Source: Prolixibacteraceae bacterium (GTDB taxonomy: Bacteria; Bacteroidota; Bacteroidia; Bacteroidales; Prolixibacteraceae). From it: a stretch of DNA of 64,000 bases. Below the pieces are notes generated by a model, which had not been told where the DNA came from, did no database searches, and was given only the letters and a program-made list of their open reading frames with translations. Both the position numbers and the translations under genes were made by a program. Location: NCBI GenBank assembly GCA_021740385.1, contig JAIOZY010000010.1:28646-92645 (forward strand), in the 5' to 3' direction. Positions 32,320-41,498 of this stretch are shown here, in pieces. Numbering within the stretch: the first letter of the stretch is position 1; each line of letters starts with the position of its first letter.

Positions 32320-34593
32320 TTAGAAAATACTAAAAACAACGGTTACACCGGCCATTACAACCGAAACCATGGTCATCAGTTTAATCAGTATATTAAGCGA
32401 CGGACCTGACGTATCTTTAAACGGATCGCCAACAGTATCGCCAACTACAGCAGCTTTATGCGAATCGCTTCCTTTACCACCCAGGTTTCCTTTTTCAATG
32501 TATTTCTTGGCATTGTCCCAGGCACCGCCTGAATTGTTCAGCATTACGGCCAGGGTAAACCCGGTTGTTAAACCGCCAACAAGCAGGCCAACAACGCCGG
32601 CAACACCAAGCAGGATTCCTACTGCAACGGGTACAATAATGGCAATTAATGCAGGTACCATCATTTCGCGTTGTGCCCCTTTGGTAGAAATGGCAACACA
32701 TTTCGCGTATTCCGGTTTAGCTGTTCCATCAAGGATGCCCGGAATATCTTTAAACTGACGACGAACCTCATCGACCATTGCTCCGGCGGCACGGCCTACG
32801 GCTTTCATGGTCATGGCACAGAAAACAAACGCCATCATGGCACCGAGAAATATGCCGGCCAGCAACATTGGGTTGAAGAGCGAAAGGTCGTAGAAAGAAG
32901 AAAAATCGTGCAGTGTTGCCTGCGTAATAACTACTTCATTAGCACCATCGCCAATAACAGCAGCTTCATCGGCCACGAATTGTACACCGTTGCGTACCAT
33001 TTCAATGCCGCTGTCGAGTTGGTGTTTAATCCATATTTTTACTTCTTCCATGTATGCTGCAAGCAGCGCCATTGCTGTAAGCGCGGCTGAGCCTATGGCA
33101 AATCCTTTACCGGTAGCTGCGGTAGTATTTCCAAGCGCATCAAGAGCATCGGTGCGTTCACGGACTTCTTTGGGCAGTACGCTCATCTCTGCATTACCGC
33201 CAGCGTTGTCGGCAATGGGTCCAAATGCATCAGTAGCAAGGGTGATACCCAAGGTTGAAAGCATACCTACGGCAGCAAAGCCAATTCCGTAAACACCTTC
33301 GGCAAAATTCGAAAAACCGCCTGCAAAACCAAATGCTGCAATTATACCGCCAACAATTGTAACAACCGGTATCCAGGTCGACATCATACCGGTAGCAATA
33401 CCATCGATGATGGTGGTAGCTGGCCCTTGTTTGGTTTGGCCGGCAATGCCTCTTGTAGGTTTGTATTCATCGGATGTATAGTATTCGGTACCCTGCCCGA
33501 TTATTACACCGGCCAGGAGTCCGGCAACAACCGATCCGAAAATGCCCCAGGTTATAATGTTGAAATAAGCCATAATTGCTACGGCAACAAGAATAAGGAA
33601 TGAGCTTCCGCCTGTTCCGAGCAACAGTGCATTAAGCAGGTTTTTCTGTGTTGCCGATTCTTTCGTGCGTACCATGAAAATACCTATAATTGAAAGGATA
33701 ATGCCAACTGCAGCAACAATCATGGGGGCAATTACTTTAACATTCGCCACTTCGGCGCTAACCGACAGGGCAGCACCCAACGCGGCCGTTGCAAGTATTG
33801 AACCGCAATACGACTCGTACAGGTCGGCACCCATACCGGCTACATCGCCTACGTTGTCGCCTACGTTATCAGCAATGGTTGCCGGGTTACGCGGGTCGTC
33901 TTCGGGTATGCCGGCTTCCACTTTACCAACCAGGTCGGCACCAACATCAGCTGCTTTGGTATAAATACCACCACCTACGCGGGCAAACAAGGCCTGTGTT
34001 GATGCCCCCATCCCGAAAGTCAGCATAATTACGGTAATTTCTGTGAGTTTATGCGATTCATCTGTTCCTGCTTTAACCAGGTCGAGCCCCAGGAAAGTTA
34101 ACCCGTTTTGCATGTGTTCAACGGTATAAACCAGTTTTGTGAGAATGAGGTACCATCCCGAAATGTCGAGCAGGCCAAAGCCCACAACAACAAGTCCCAT
34201 AACGGCACCGCTTCGGAAAGCTACTTTTAAACCTTTGTTTAGCGACTGGCTTGCACCTTGTGCTGTACGTGCCGATGCGTTGGTGGCCGTTTTCATACCG
34301 AGGTAACCGCAAAGGCCCGAAAAGAAACCCCCGGTTAAAAAGGCAACCGGCACAAACGGGTTCTGTACCCCCATGTAGGCCAGTATGGTTAATATCACAA
34401 CCAACACAGCAAAAACAATGATTACAACCTTGTACTGCCTGCTAATGTATGCCATTGCACCCTCACGAACGTGCTGGGCAATTTCTTTCATCTTGTCAGT
34501 ACCTTCTGAGTTTTTCATCATCGATTTGTAGAAAAACCAGGCAAAAACCAATGCTGTCACAGCAGCAATCGGTATTAAGAAGAAATAATTCAT
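32320..34593 (-). CDS. hppA: Membrane-bound ion-pumping pyrophosphatase, K+-dependent type
   Basis: The 757-residue protein has about 16 helices and the M-PPase motifs DVGADLVGKVEAGIPEDDPRNPATIADNVGDNVGD, TKQGPATTIIDGIATGM, GPIADNAGGNAEMS and GSDSHKAAVVGDTVGDPFKDTSGPS. The cation-selector segment is GNTTAATGKG with Ala at 492 and Gly at 495. These are the residues of K+-dependent enzymes; K+-independent ones have Lys and Thr there. It couples pyrophosphate hydrolysis to export of H+ and/or Na+. Bacteroides enzymes of this class pump both ions, so a Na+,H+ pump is plausible here. It is monocistronic. Confidence 0.96.
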   Translation of the reverse strand: MNYFFLIPIAAVTALVFAWFFYKSMMKNSEGTDKMKEIAQHVREGAMAYISRQYKVVIIVFAVLVVILTILAYMGVQNPFVPVAFLTGGFFSGLCGYLGMKTATNASARTAQGASQSLNKGLKVAFRSGAVMGLVVVGFGLLDISGWYLILTKLVYTVEHMQNGLTFLGLDLVKAGTDESHKLTEITVIMLTFGMGASTQALFARVGGGIYTKAADVGADLVGKVEAGIPEDDPRNPATIADNVGDNVGDVAGMGADLYESYCGSILATAALGAALSVSAEVANVKVIAPMIVAAVGIILSIIGIFMVRTKESATQKNLLNALLLGTGGSSFLILVAVAIMAYFNIITWGIFGSVVAGLLAGVIIGQGTEYYTSDEYKPTRGIAGQTKQGPATTIIDGIATGMMSTWIPVVTIVGGIIAAFGFAGGFSNFAEGVYGIGFAAVGMLSTLGITLATDAFGPIADNAGGNAEMSVLPKEVRERTDALDALGNTTAATGKGFAIGSAALTAMALLAAYMEEVKIWIKHQLDSGIEMVRNGVQFVADEAAVIGDGANEVVITQATLHDFSSFYDLSLFNPMLLAGIFLGAMMAFVFCAMTMKAVGRAAGAMVDEVRRQFKDIPGILDGTAKPEYAKCVAISTKGAQREMMVPALIAIIVPVAVGILLGVAGVVGLLVGGLTTGFTLAVMLNNSGGAWDNAKKYIEKGNLGGKGSDSHKAAVVGDTVGDPFKDTSGPSLNILIKLMTMVSVVMAGVTVVFSIF

Positions 34594-34727
34594 AAGCTTA
34601 TTTTTTGGTTATTTAGTTTTGAAAAAAAAATCTTAGCGAATCTAAAATAAAAAAAATGAAATGAAATAATTGATTTCAAAAAAAATGAAAGAAAGATTTT
34701 TAAAAATTAACCTTTAAGAAATACTTC

Positions 34728-34735
34728 TAATTTTG
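34728..34735 (+). promoter_or_regulatory. -7 element before the phosphatase gene
   Basis: TAATTTTG matches TAnnTTTG, 15 bp before the ATG at 34751. A start site near 34742 excludes the upstream ATG at 34733 and supports the shorter coding region. Confidence 0.55.
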
Positions 34736-34750
34736 CAGAAAAATTTTTAC

Positions 34751-35230
34751 ATGAAGAAAAGGGTATTGTTTGTTTGCCTCGGAAACATTTGCCGGTCGCC
34801 AAGTGCCGAGGCTGTTTTTAGAAATCTGGTCAAAAAATCGGGCATGGAAAATGAAATATTGTGCGATTCAGCCGGAATAATCGGAGCCCACAGCAGTGAA
34901 CCGGCCGATTCGAGAATGAGGGTACACGCATCCAAACGAGGTTACAGGCTCGACAGTATTTCACGAAAATTTGAACCGAATATTGATTTCGATAACTTTG
35001 ACTACATCATTGGCATGGACGAAGAAAATATCTGGGATTTGGAAAGGCTGGCCCGTGGAAATGATGATCTAAATAAAATTCATCGGATGACCGATTTTTC
35101 AGAAAAACATGCCGGTCAGCCGGTACCTGATCCGTATTACGGGGGTGCCAGGGGTTTTGAATTGGTGCTCGATTTGCTCGAAGATGCCTGCAAGGGTTTC
35201 TTGCAACATATAAAAAATGAAATTAGTTAA
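34751..35230 (+). CDS. Low-molecular-weight protein-tyrosine phosphatase
   Basis: The start at 34751 gives MKKRVLFVCLGNICRSPSAEA, placing the P-loop CLGNICRS (Cys nucleophile, Arg) at residues 9-16 as usual. The general acid is in VPDPYYGG, and FDYIIGMDEEN is conserved. The 159-residue enzyme removes phosphate from tyrosine, often on polysaccharide-export kinases, though no such kinase is in the window. Its stop is directly followed by the ATG of the EamA transporter gene. Confidence 0.93.
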   Translation: MKKRVLFVCLGNICRSPSAEAVFRNLVKKSGMENEILCDSAGIIGAHSSEPADSRMRVHASKRGYRLDSISRKFEPNIDFDNFDYIIGMDEENIWDLERLARGNDDLNKIHRMTDFSEKHAGQPVPDPYYGGARGFELVLDLLEDACKGFLQHIKNEIS

Positions 35231-36163
35231 ATGCGAAATTTGATAAAAACAACGGCCTTTCTGGCCATTGTTGCCTGTTTGCTGTGGTCCACTGCTTTTG
35301 CCGGTGTAAAAATCGGGTTGAAGTATATGCCCCCGTTGCAATTTGCTGGCATCCGCTTTTTCATTTCAGGGCTTTTACTTTTGTGCGTTTTTTGCAATCC
35401 GAAAAGTTATTTCAAATACATTAAGCAGCATTGGTGGTTTGTACTTTCTATTGCCTTGCTGCAAACCGTGCTTATGTATAGCCTGTTTTACACAGGTATT
35501 AACATGGTGCCGGGCGCTGTTGGTGCAATGGTGATTGGCTCGGGGCCGCTTTTTGCAGCAATTGTTGCCCATTTTGCCATGCACAACGACAAAATGAATG
35601 TTAAAACTACCTTAGGGATCTTACTGGGAATTTCTGGTATTGTAATCATTAATGTTGGCAGGCAAATGCAATCGATCGCAGGAGTAAAAGAACTTTTGGG
35701 CGTTGTAATTTTAATCGGAAACAATCTTGTAAGTGGTTGGTATAATGTGGTTGTGATGAAAAGTAAACGCAAAATTCCTTCAATGGTGCTGAGTTCGGCA
35801 TCGCTGGGAATTGGCGGACTGATACTGATATTTATTTCAATTCCCTTGGAGGGAGTACATATTCAAAAATTCCCAGTTGAATTTTATTTTTCGCTAGGGT
35901 GGTTAAGCTTCCTTTCGGCTGCTGCATTTGCCATTTGGTTTGCATTGCTTAAACGACCCGGTGTAAAGGTTTCATACCTTAATACCTGGAAATTCATCAT
36001 CCCGGTTTTTGGGGCCATTTTGAGCTGGCTTTTATTACCGGGCGAGTCGCCCGATATTTTTTCGCTTGCCGGTATGTTTGTTGTTGCAGCAGCCATGCTT
36101 GTAATGAACCATGAGGCTTTGTTTGGAAGCAAAATGTTCAGACGCAGGCAAAAAAGCGGTTAG
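35231..36163 (+). CDS. EamA-family DMT transporter
   Basis: The 310-residue protein has ten predicted helices in two EamA halves, beginning FLAIVACLLWSTAFAGVKIGLKYMPPLQFAGIRFFISGLLLL, with GAVGAMVIGSGPLFAAIVAHF and FVVAAAMLVMNHEAL. The family exports amino acids, metabolites or drugs. It starts on the base after the phosphatase stop, so the two are co-transcribed. It overlaps the convergent PAS gene by 4 bp. Confidence 0.88.
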   Translation: MRNLIKTTAFLAIVACLLWSTAFAGVKIGLKYMPPLQFAGIRFFISGLLLLCVFCNPKSYFKYIKQHWWFVLSIALLQTVLMYSLFYTGINMVPGAVGAMVIGSGPLFAAIVAHFAMHNDKMNVKTTLGILLGISGIVIINVGRQMQSIAGVKELLGVVILIGNNLVSGWYNVVVMKSKRKIPSMVLSSASLGIGGLILIFISIPLEGVHIQKFPVEFYFSLGWLSFLSAAAFAIWFALLKRPGVKVSYLNTWKFIIPVFGAILSWLLLPGESPDIFSLAGMFVVAAAMLVMNHEALFGSKMFRRRQKSG

Positions 36164-36744
36164 TTGTTTGAATACTTCGATTGCAGTTCCGTTATTCTCA
36201 TCTCCTGTTCCCTGATAATTTTAGTTTGGTTCATTAATTGTGTAACATCGTTTACAATAACCATGATATATTGACCCCTGTTATGCCTGAATGATCTGAT
36301 TGAATAACGTAAATGTTTTAAAACCTTTTTCCCGTCGGCTGTGTAAAATTCCCTTGAAATGGGCCGGTTAAAAACAGCATCGCCGGAAGTATATGCAAAA
36401 AGGGCATCCCTTCGAATTTCGCAATGTTTGCAATGAGTGGTTTGGCCGCATTCTTTCATCTCTTCTACAGCATGGGCACACCCCAGTGCTTCGCCACACT
36501 TCATGTATAACATGGCTTCACCTTCGAAATTCGAAAAAAGATTTTTTAACGGTTCATTAAACGCCCGGAGTTCCATTTTTTTGTTAAGTATTAAAATACA
36601 ACTGCCAATGTCGTTTATCAGTGCGTTCAAAAATTCATGATTTTTTTTGAGCAAGGAAAATGTAACGTTGCTCGAAGCCACTTCTCTTCTCTTCATCATC
36701 CCGTTTTTTTTAAACAAGGTAATATCTTTTTGTATTCTTCTCAA
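36160..36744 (-). CDS. Cysteine-rich PAS-domain protein
   Basis: The 194-residue soluble protein has a PAS domain (about residues 38-165: LINDIGSCILILNKKMELRAFNEPLKNLF ... SREFYTADGKKVLKHLRYSIRSF ... IMVIVNDVTQL). It is followed by a short coiled coil. The loop after the first PAS strands carries six Cys in the pattern C-x4-LGC, then C-x5-HC-x2-C, and could bind a metal, haem or iron-sulphur centre, or sense redox state. No output domain is attached. ATGs two and three codons after FKKNG are alternative starts. Confidence 0.72.
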   Translation of the reverse strand: MRRIQKDITLFKKNGMMKRREVASSNVTFSLLKKNHEFLNALINDIGSCILILNKKMELRAFNEPLKNLFSNFEGEAMLYMKCGEALGCAHAVEEMKECGQTTHCKHCEIRRDALFAYTSGDAVFNRPISREFYTADGKKVLKHLRYSIRSFRHNRGQYIMVIVNDVTQLMNQTKIIREQEMRITELQSKYSNN

Positions 36745-36833
36745 TTTAATACCTCCTTTTTTTGAAAAAAGGGCTTTGACTTAAATGCTTAATAATGATT
36801 TAAAAGACTCATAAACAAAATAATGAAAAATAA

Positions 36834-36937
36834 TTAACCAAATGGTTAAATTATTTGGTTAATTTCTTTGTTTTTTAAAAAACCGTTTCATATTTTTGAC
36901 CAATTAATTAAACCAATTGGTTAAATTGTATGGTTAA
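36834..36937 (+). promoter_or_regulatory. tetR promoter with multiple TGGTTAA operators
   Basis: The promoter is TTTG (36867-36870), a 20-bp spacer and TATTTTTG (36891-36898). Four TGGTTAA half-sites surround it: the palindrome TTAACCA-AA-TGGTTAA (36834-36849), TTTGGTTAA (36854-36862), the perfect palindrome AACCAATTGGTT (36911-36922) at the expected start site, and TGGTTAA (36931-36937). This is the layout expected for autoregulation by the TetR protein encoded next. Confidence 0.75.
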
Positions 36938-36949
36938 CAAACAAGCGTT

Positions 36950-37600
36950 ATGAATGCATTAAAAGTTGAAACAAAGGAGAAAATAATTGAAGTGGCCCAC
37001 GAAGTTTTTTTGGAAAAAGGCTTGCAAGGAGCACGTATGCAGGAAATTGCCGACAAAGCAGGTATAAATAAAGCATTGCTGCACTATTATTTTCGATCGA
37101 AGGAGAGTTTGTTCGATGCCGTTTTCGAAAAAGTCATTGAAGAGGTTATTCCTGAATTTTCGAAAAAACTACAGCCTTCAAGTAAACTGGAAGAAGTTAT
37201 CCGTTCGTTTGTTGAGTTTTACAATAATTTTTTTCAGGAGAACCCGCAATTTCCCCAGTTCTTTTTTCACGAAATTTGGCAGAACCCCGATAAGCTGGCA
37301 ACATTTATCAAAGGGCAAAAGAACATAAAGCCCGATGATATTGTAAATAATATCAAAAAACGGCTGCCTCCTTTTTATGAATCGGACTACCTACCCCAGC
37401 ACATGATTTCAAATGTTATGGGGATGTGCTTGTTTCCACACATAGCACGTCCGCTTTTTCAACGAATCTTTTTCGGGAATGATGAAGAAAAATATGATCA
37501 TTTTTTATCGGAGAGAACAGATTTTTTGCTAACCATGCTTGCCGGAATCGAGTTGGAGAACAAAGATCAGATCACAGATGAACCCGAAGAGGATTTTTAA
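36950..37600 (+). CDS. TetR/AcrR-family repressor of the export operon
   Basis: The 216-residue protein has a standard TetR N-terminus: KEKIIEVAHEVFLEKGLQGARMQEIADKAGINKALLHYYFRSKESLFDAVFEKV, with the helix-turn-helix at about residues 26-47. The C-terminal ligand-binding half is variable. It is the first gene of the operon it presumably controls. In E. coli the equivalent ABC system (ybhGFSR) is also led by a TetR-type regulator. Confidence 0.92.
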   Translation: MNALKVETKEKIIEVAHEVFLEKGLQGARMQEIADKAGINKALLHYYFRSKESLFDAVFEKVIEEVIPEFSKKLQPSSKLEEVIRSFVEFYNNFFQENPQFPQFFFHEIWQNPDKLATFIKGQKNIKPDDIVNNIKKRLPPFYESDYLPQHMISNVMGMCLFPHIARPLFQRIFFGNDEEKYDHFLSERTDFLLTMLAGIELENKDQITDEPEEDF

Positions 37601-37620
37601 TTAATCAATACATTTTTTCA

Positions 37621-38910
37621 ATGAAAACTAAAAATTATTTAAACCTGCTATTGCTTTCAAGCCTGATTATTGCCCCCCTTTTTTTGTTAGCGCAACAAAA
37701 AATTGAGCTTGCAGAATGCAAAGAATGGGCTCGGGCCAACTACCCCAGGTTAAAGCAAACCGAGTTGCTGCAAAAAATTTCGGCTTTAAAAATGAAAAAC
37801 AACCGGAGTGCATACCTTCCTCTGGTCAATCTAAAGGGGCAGGCGACCTATCAGTCCGAGGTGGTTTCGTTCGATATTCCACTTCCGGGCATCGATCTGG
37901 AATTTCCTTCAAACGATCAGTATAAAGTATACCTCGATATCAGGCAACCCATCTGGGACGGGGGCATGGTGCATTCGAAAAACCAGCTCGACCATGCTGC
38001 ACTTGAGGCCGATTTGCAGAAACTCGAGGTGGAAGCCTATCAGCTTAACACTATCGTGAATAACTATTTTTTCGGTTTGCTTCTTGTCGATCAGAACCAA
38101 AATATTTTAGAGGTGCAAATTGAGGTATTGAATAATCAATATCAACGGTTGTTAAGTGCATTTGGTAATGGCGTTGCGCGAAAGAAAGATTGCGATAAAC
38201 TGAAAGCTGAAATCCTGATGATGAAACAAAAATTACTTGATGTCAAATCAAAACGGAAAGCCCTTGCTGATGTATTATCCGTTGTTACCGGCCGGAATCT
38301 GAACAGTGATGTTGAACTGGTTTTACCCGATGTAAGCGTTAAGGATAACAATACGATGGCACGGCCCGAATTCCGGTATTTTGAACTGCAACAGGAAAAG
38401 TTGATTGCCGGCGATAAAATGCTGTCGTCGTCGAGAAATCCGGTACTGTTTGCCTTCGGACAGGCGGGCTATGGCAAGCCGGGCCTAAACATGATCAGTA
38501 ACGAATTCGATACATATTACCTGTTTGGGGTAGGGCTTAGCTGGCGTATCACCGACTGGAACCTTACCGGCAGGAAAAAGCAAATCAATGCTTTTCAGCG
38601 GGAAACGATTGGCACCTTGCAGGCTGATTTCATGCAAAAGCAACAGATTCAACTTGTTGAAGCACGCGAGAAAATATCGAACCTGAAACAATTGCTCGAA
38701 ACCGACGAAGAATTGGTTCGTCTGCGAAAATCGATCACCAAAAAAGCGGCGGCTGAATTGGAAAACGGAACCGTAACGTCAACCGATTACCTGACTGACC
38801 TGAATGCCGAAACCTTAGCGCTGATCTCGGTCGAAACCCACAAAATTCAGTTGGTACAGGCCATTGAAAACTACAACACTTTAGTAGGTAAATCATTTAA
38901 AACAGAATAA
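37621..38910 (+). CDS. TolC-family outer-membrane efflux protein
   Basis: The 429-residue protein has a signal peptide ending LFLLAQQ. Long helices of the outer-membrane efflux fold follow, for example KLEVEAYQLNTIVNNYFFGLLLVDQNQNILEVQIEVLNNQYQRL and the repeat half EAREKISNLKQLLETDEELVRLRKS. It forms the trimeric exit duct for the ABC exporter encoded downstream. It is 20 bp after the tetR gene. Confidence 0.88.
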   Translation: MKTKNYLNLLLLSSLIIAPLFLLAQQKIELAECKEWARANYPRLKQTELLQKISALKMKNNRSAYLPLVNLKGQATYQSEVVSFDIPLPGIDLEFPSNDQYKVYLDIRQPIWDGGMVHSKNQLDHAALEADLQKLEVEAYQLNTIVNNYFFGLLLVDQNQNILEVQIEVLNNQYQRLLSAFGNGVARKKDCDKLKAEILMMKQKLLDVKSKRKALADVLSVVTGRNLNSDVELVLPDVSVKDNNTMARPEFRYFELQQEKLIAGDKMLSSSRNPVLFAFGQAGYGKPGLNMISNEFDTYYLFGVGLSWRITDWNLTGRKKQINAFQRETIGTLQADFMQKQQIQLVEAREKISNLKQLLETDEELVRLRKSITKKAAAELENGTVTSTDYLTDLNAETLALISVETHKIQLVQAIENYNTLVGKSFKTE

Positions 38911-38912
38911 CC

Positions 38913-39812
38913 ATGAAAACAAATTTATTGATAGCCCTTTTTATGTTTGCCCTGCTTTCATGCAATCATCGCGAAAAATTGTCCGACGCTTATGGCAATT
39001 TCGAAGTTGAAGATTTTTTACTCGCTGCCGAGTCGACCGGAAAACTTCTCGAAATGAATGTAAACGAAGGCAATGAAATCACCAAAGGTGAAAGAATAGC
39101 TGTTGTTGATACCATACAGGTTGTCCTTCAGCTAAAACAACTTAAAGCCCAAAAGGCTGCTGTTTCCTCTAAAATGGCAGGGATTCATGCACAAATTGAA
39201 ACCCTGAAACAACAAAAAGAGAACCTTGAAGTAAATTACAATCGGGTTATAAACCTGGTTGAATCGGGGGCAGCTACGGTTCAGCAACGAGATGACCTTG
39301 AAGGGAAATTAAAAGTGATCGATAAGCAAATTGCTGCTACCAAAACACAATTGACATCGGTACAAAAAGAACTCTATGTGTTCGATAAACAGGAAGCCTT
39401 GCTTCGTGAGCAGCTTTCGCGCTGTTATGTCGAAAGCCCTGTTTCGGGTGTTATTCTTGAAAAATACCTGAAAACCGGTGAAATGGCCGTAGCCGGAAAA
39501 CCACTTGTGAAAATTGCCGACCTTTCAACACTCGACCTTCGTTGCTATGTTTCGGGTAATATGCTGCCCCTTGTTAAGCTTGGCGATGAGGTACGGGTGT
39601 TAATCGACGCACCCGATGGTAGCATGGATACACTTTCGGGTCCGGTATCGTGGATTGCTGATGAGGCCGAATTCTCGCCCAAAATTATACAAACCAAAGA
39701 GGAACGGGTAAAACTGGTTTATGCCGTGAAGGTGCGCGTGAAAAACGACGGACGTATAAAAGCGGGCATGCCCGGCGAAATGCAGTTGTTGAAAAACGGT
39801 GAAGAAAAATAA
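38913..39812 (+). CDS. HlyD-family periplasmic adaptor lipoprotein
   Basis: The 299-residue protein has a lipoprotein signal (FALLSC). A lipoyl-like segment ESTGKLLEMNVNEGNEITKGERIAVVDT is followed by a coiled-coil hairpin (about residues 75-160) and a second half CYVESPVSGVILEKYLKTGEMAVAGKPLVKIADLS. This is the membrane-fusion protein linking the ABC-2 permeases to the TolC channel, comparable to YbhG. It starts 2 bp after the TolC-type gene. Confidence 0.9.
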   Translation: MKTNLLIALFMFALLSCNHREKLSDAYGNFEVEDFLLAAESTGKLLEMNVNEGNEITKGERIAVVDTIQVVLQLKQLKAQKAAVSSKMAGIHAQIETLKQQKENLEVNYNRVINLVESGAATVQQRDDLEGKLKVIDKQIAATKTQLTSVQKELYVFDKQEALLREQLSRCYVESPVSGVILEKYLKTGEMAVAGKPLVKIADLSTLDLRCYVSGNMLPLVKLGDEVRVLIDAPDGSMDTLSGPVSWIADEAEFSPKIIQTKEERVKLVYAVKVRVKNDGRIKAGMPGEMQLLKNGEEK

Positions 39813-39821
39813 AACAGAACT

Positions 39822-40748
39822 ATGATCCGCTTTAACAATGTTTCAAAATCGTATGGCGACGTACAAGCTGTTTCAGACATTTCGTTTGAGGTAAAGGAGC
39901 ATGAACTATTCGGGCTTATTGGTCCCGACGGGGCCGGTAAAACCACCCTGTTGCGCATGTTGGTTTCACTGTTGCTGCCCGATTTCGGTTCAATCTCCCT
40001 GGCCGGCTGCAATGTGGTTGGCAACTACCGGAAAGTGCGCAGCCTTGTAGGGTATATGCCCGGGCGTTTTTCGCTTTACCAGGATTTATCGGTGGAAGAA
40101 AACCTTTCGTTTTTTGCATCGGTGTTTGGATCGTCGATAGCTGAAAATTACCACCTTATTGAACCCATTTACAAGCAAATTGAGCCTTTCAGAAAACGCA
40201 GGGCAGGCAAATTGTCGGGGGGCATGAAGCAGAAACTGGCGCTTTCGTGTGCACTGATACACAAACCGGTTGTGCTTGTGCTCGATGAGCCCACAACCGG
40301 CGTAGATGCCGTTTCGAGGCATGAATTCTGGGACATGCTCGATAACCTGAAAAAAGCCGGTATCACCATTATCGTTTCAACGCCTTACATGGATGAAGCC
40401 TCGCGTTGCGACCGGGTTGCATTAATACAGCAGGGGTGCATACTCTCGATTGACACGCCCGGCAGCATTGTGCAAACCCACGGCAAGCAACACTGGAACA
40501 TAAAAGCCCGCGAGCGGTATAAATTGATAACTGATCTGGAAGCATGGGAGCAAACTGCTTCGGTATATCCTTTCGGGCAATATTTGCATTTAAAATTGAA
40601 ATCCGGTGGTGCCGGCAGAAATGAGATTATTGCGTATCTGAAACGTAATAACCATGAACAGATTGAAGCCTGTGAAGGAACTCCGGGCATTGAAGATGTT
40701 TTTATCGATTTAATGACTGAAAACGATAAAAAACAGATTGAAGCATGA
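39822..40748 (+). CDS. ABC transporter ATPase 1 (YbhF N-half-like)
   Basis: The 308-residue ATPase has Walker A GPDGAGKTT (34-42), the signature LSGGMKQ (131-137), Walker B VLVLDEPTTGVD and a switch region IVSTPYMDEASRCDRV. It is of the ABC-2 export type. The Asp in GPDG, rather than the usual GPNG, is a mild variation. The gene overlaps the second ATPase by 4 bp (ATGA), so the two subunits are translationally coupled. Confidence 0.92.
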   Translation: MIRFNNVSKSYGDVQAVSDISFEVKEHELFGLIGPDGAGKTTLLRMLVSLLLPDFGSISLAGCNVVGNYRKVRSLVGYMPGRFSLYQDLSVEENLSFFASVFGSSIAENYHLIEPIYKQIEPFRKRRAGKLSGGMKQKLALSCALIHKPVVLVLDEPTTGVDAVSRHEFWDMLDNLKKAGITIIVSTPYMDEASRCDRVALIQQGCILSIDTPGSIVQTHGKQHWNIKARERYKLITDLEAWEQTASVYPFGQYLHLKLKSGGAGRNEIIAYLKRNNHEQIEACEGTPGIEDVFIDLMTENDKKQIEA

Positions 40749-41494
40749 TGGGAAACGGGAAAGTAATAGAAGTTAAAAACCTGGTAAAGAAATTTGGAAA
40801 TTTCGTTGCCAACGACCACCTGACATTTGATGTACACCGGGGCGAAATTTTTGGTTTCCTGGGGGCAAACGGGGCCGGAAAAACAACGGCCATGCGCATA
40901 TTGTGTGGGTTGTCGAAGCCCACCTCCGGCGAGATTACCGTTAACGGGTTTGATGTTTACAGGCAAAGCGAGGCCATAAAACGAACCATTGGCTACATGA
41001 GCCAGAAATTTTCGTTGTACGAAGATATGACGGTTGCCGAGAATATGCGATTTTACGCGGGCATATATAAATTGCCCCGGAGCAAACGGCTGAAAAAGGA
41101 AGCTGAGTTGCGCGATAAATTGCACATGCCCGAGATCATGAATAAACTGGTTGGATCACTTCCGCTTGGTTGGAAACAGAAGCTCGCTTTTTCGATCGCA
41201 TTGATCCACGACCCGGGAATTGTATTCCTTGATGAACCGACCGGTGGAGTCGATCCCATTACACGCCGGCAATTCTGGAAGCTTATTTACGAGGCATCGG
41301 CAAATGGAATTACTGTTTTTGTAACCACGCACTACATGGACGAGGCCGAATATTGCGACCGGGTAACCATCATGGTCGACGGGCGGATTGAAGCGCTCGA
41401 TACACCCGCACAGTTGATGCAAACCTACGGGGCATCATCGATGAACGATGTTTTTTTGACACTTGCACGAAAAGCAAAAAAGGCTGTTGGTTGA
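40745..41494 (+). CDS. ABC transporter ATPase 2 with altered signature motif (YbhF C-half-like)
   Basis: The 249-residue ATPase has Walker A GANGAGKTT, Walker B IVFLDEPTGGVDP and the His switch TTHYMDEAEYCDRV. The LSGGxxQ signature is altered to LPLGWKQ, the pattern typical of the second half of YbhF-like double ATPases. This ATP site may be weaker or regulatory. In E. coli the two halves are one protein, but here they are two genes. Confidence 0.92.
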   Translation: MMGNGKVIEVKNLVKKFGNFVANDHLTFDVHRGEIFGFLGANGAGKTTAMRILCGLSKPTSGEITVNGFDVYRQSEAIKRTIGYMSQKFSLYEDMTVAENMRFYAGIYKLPRSKRLKKEAELRDKLHMPEIMNKLVGSLPLGWKQKLAFSIALIHDPGIVFLDEPTGGVDPITRRQFWKLIYEASANGITVFVTTHYMDEAEYCDRVTIMVDGRIEALDTPAQLMQTYGASSMNDVFLTLARKAKKAVG

Positions 41495-41498
41495 TGGC

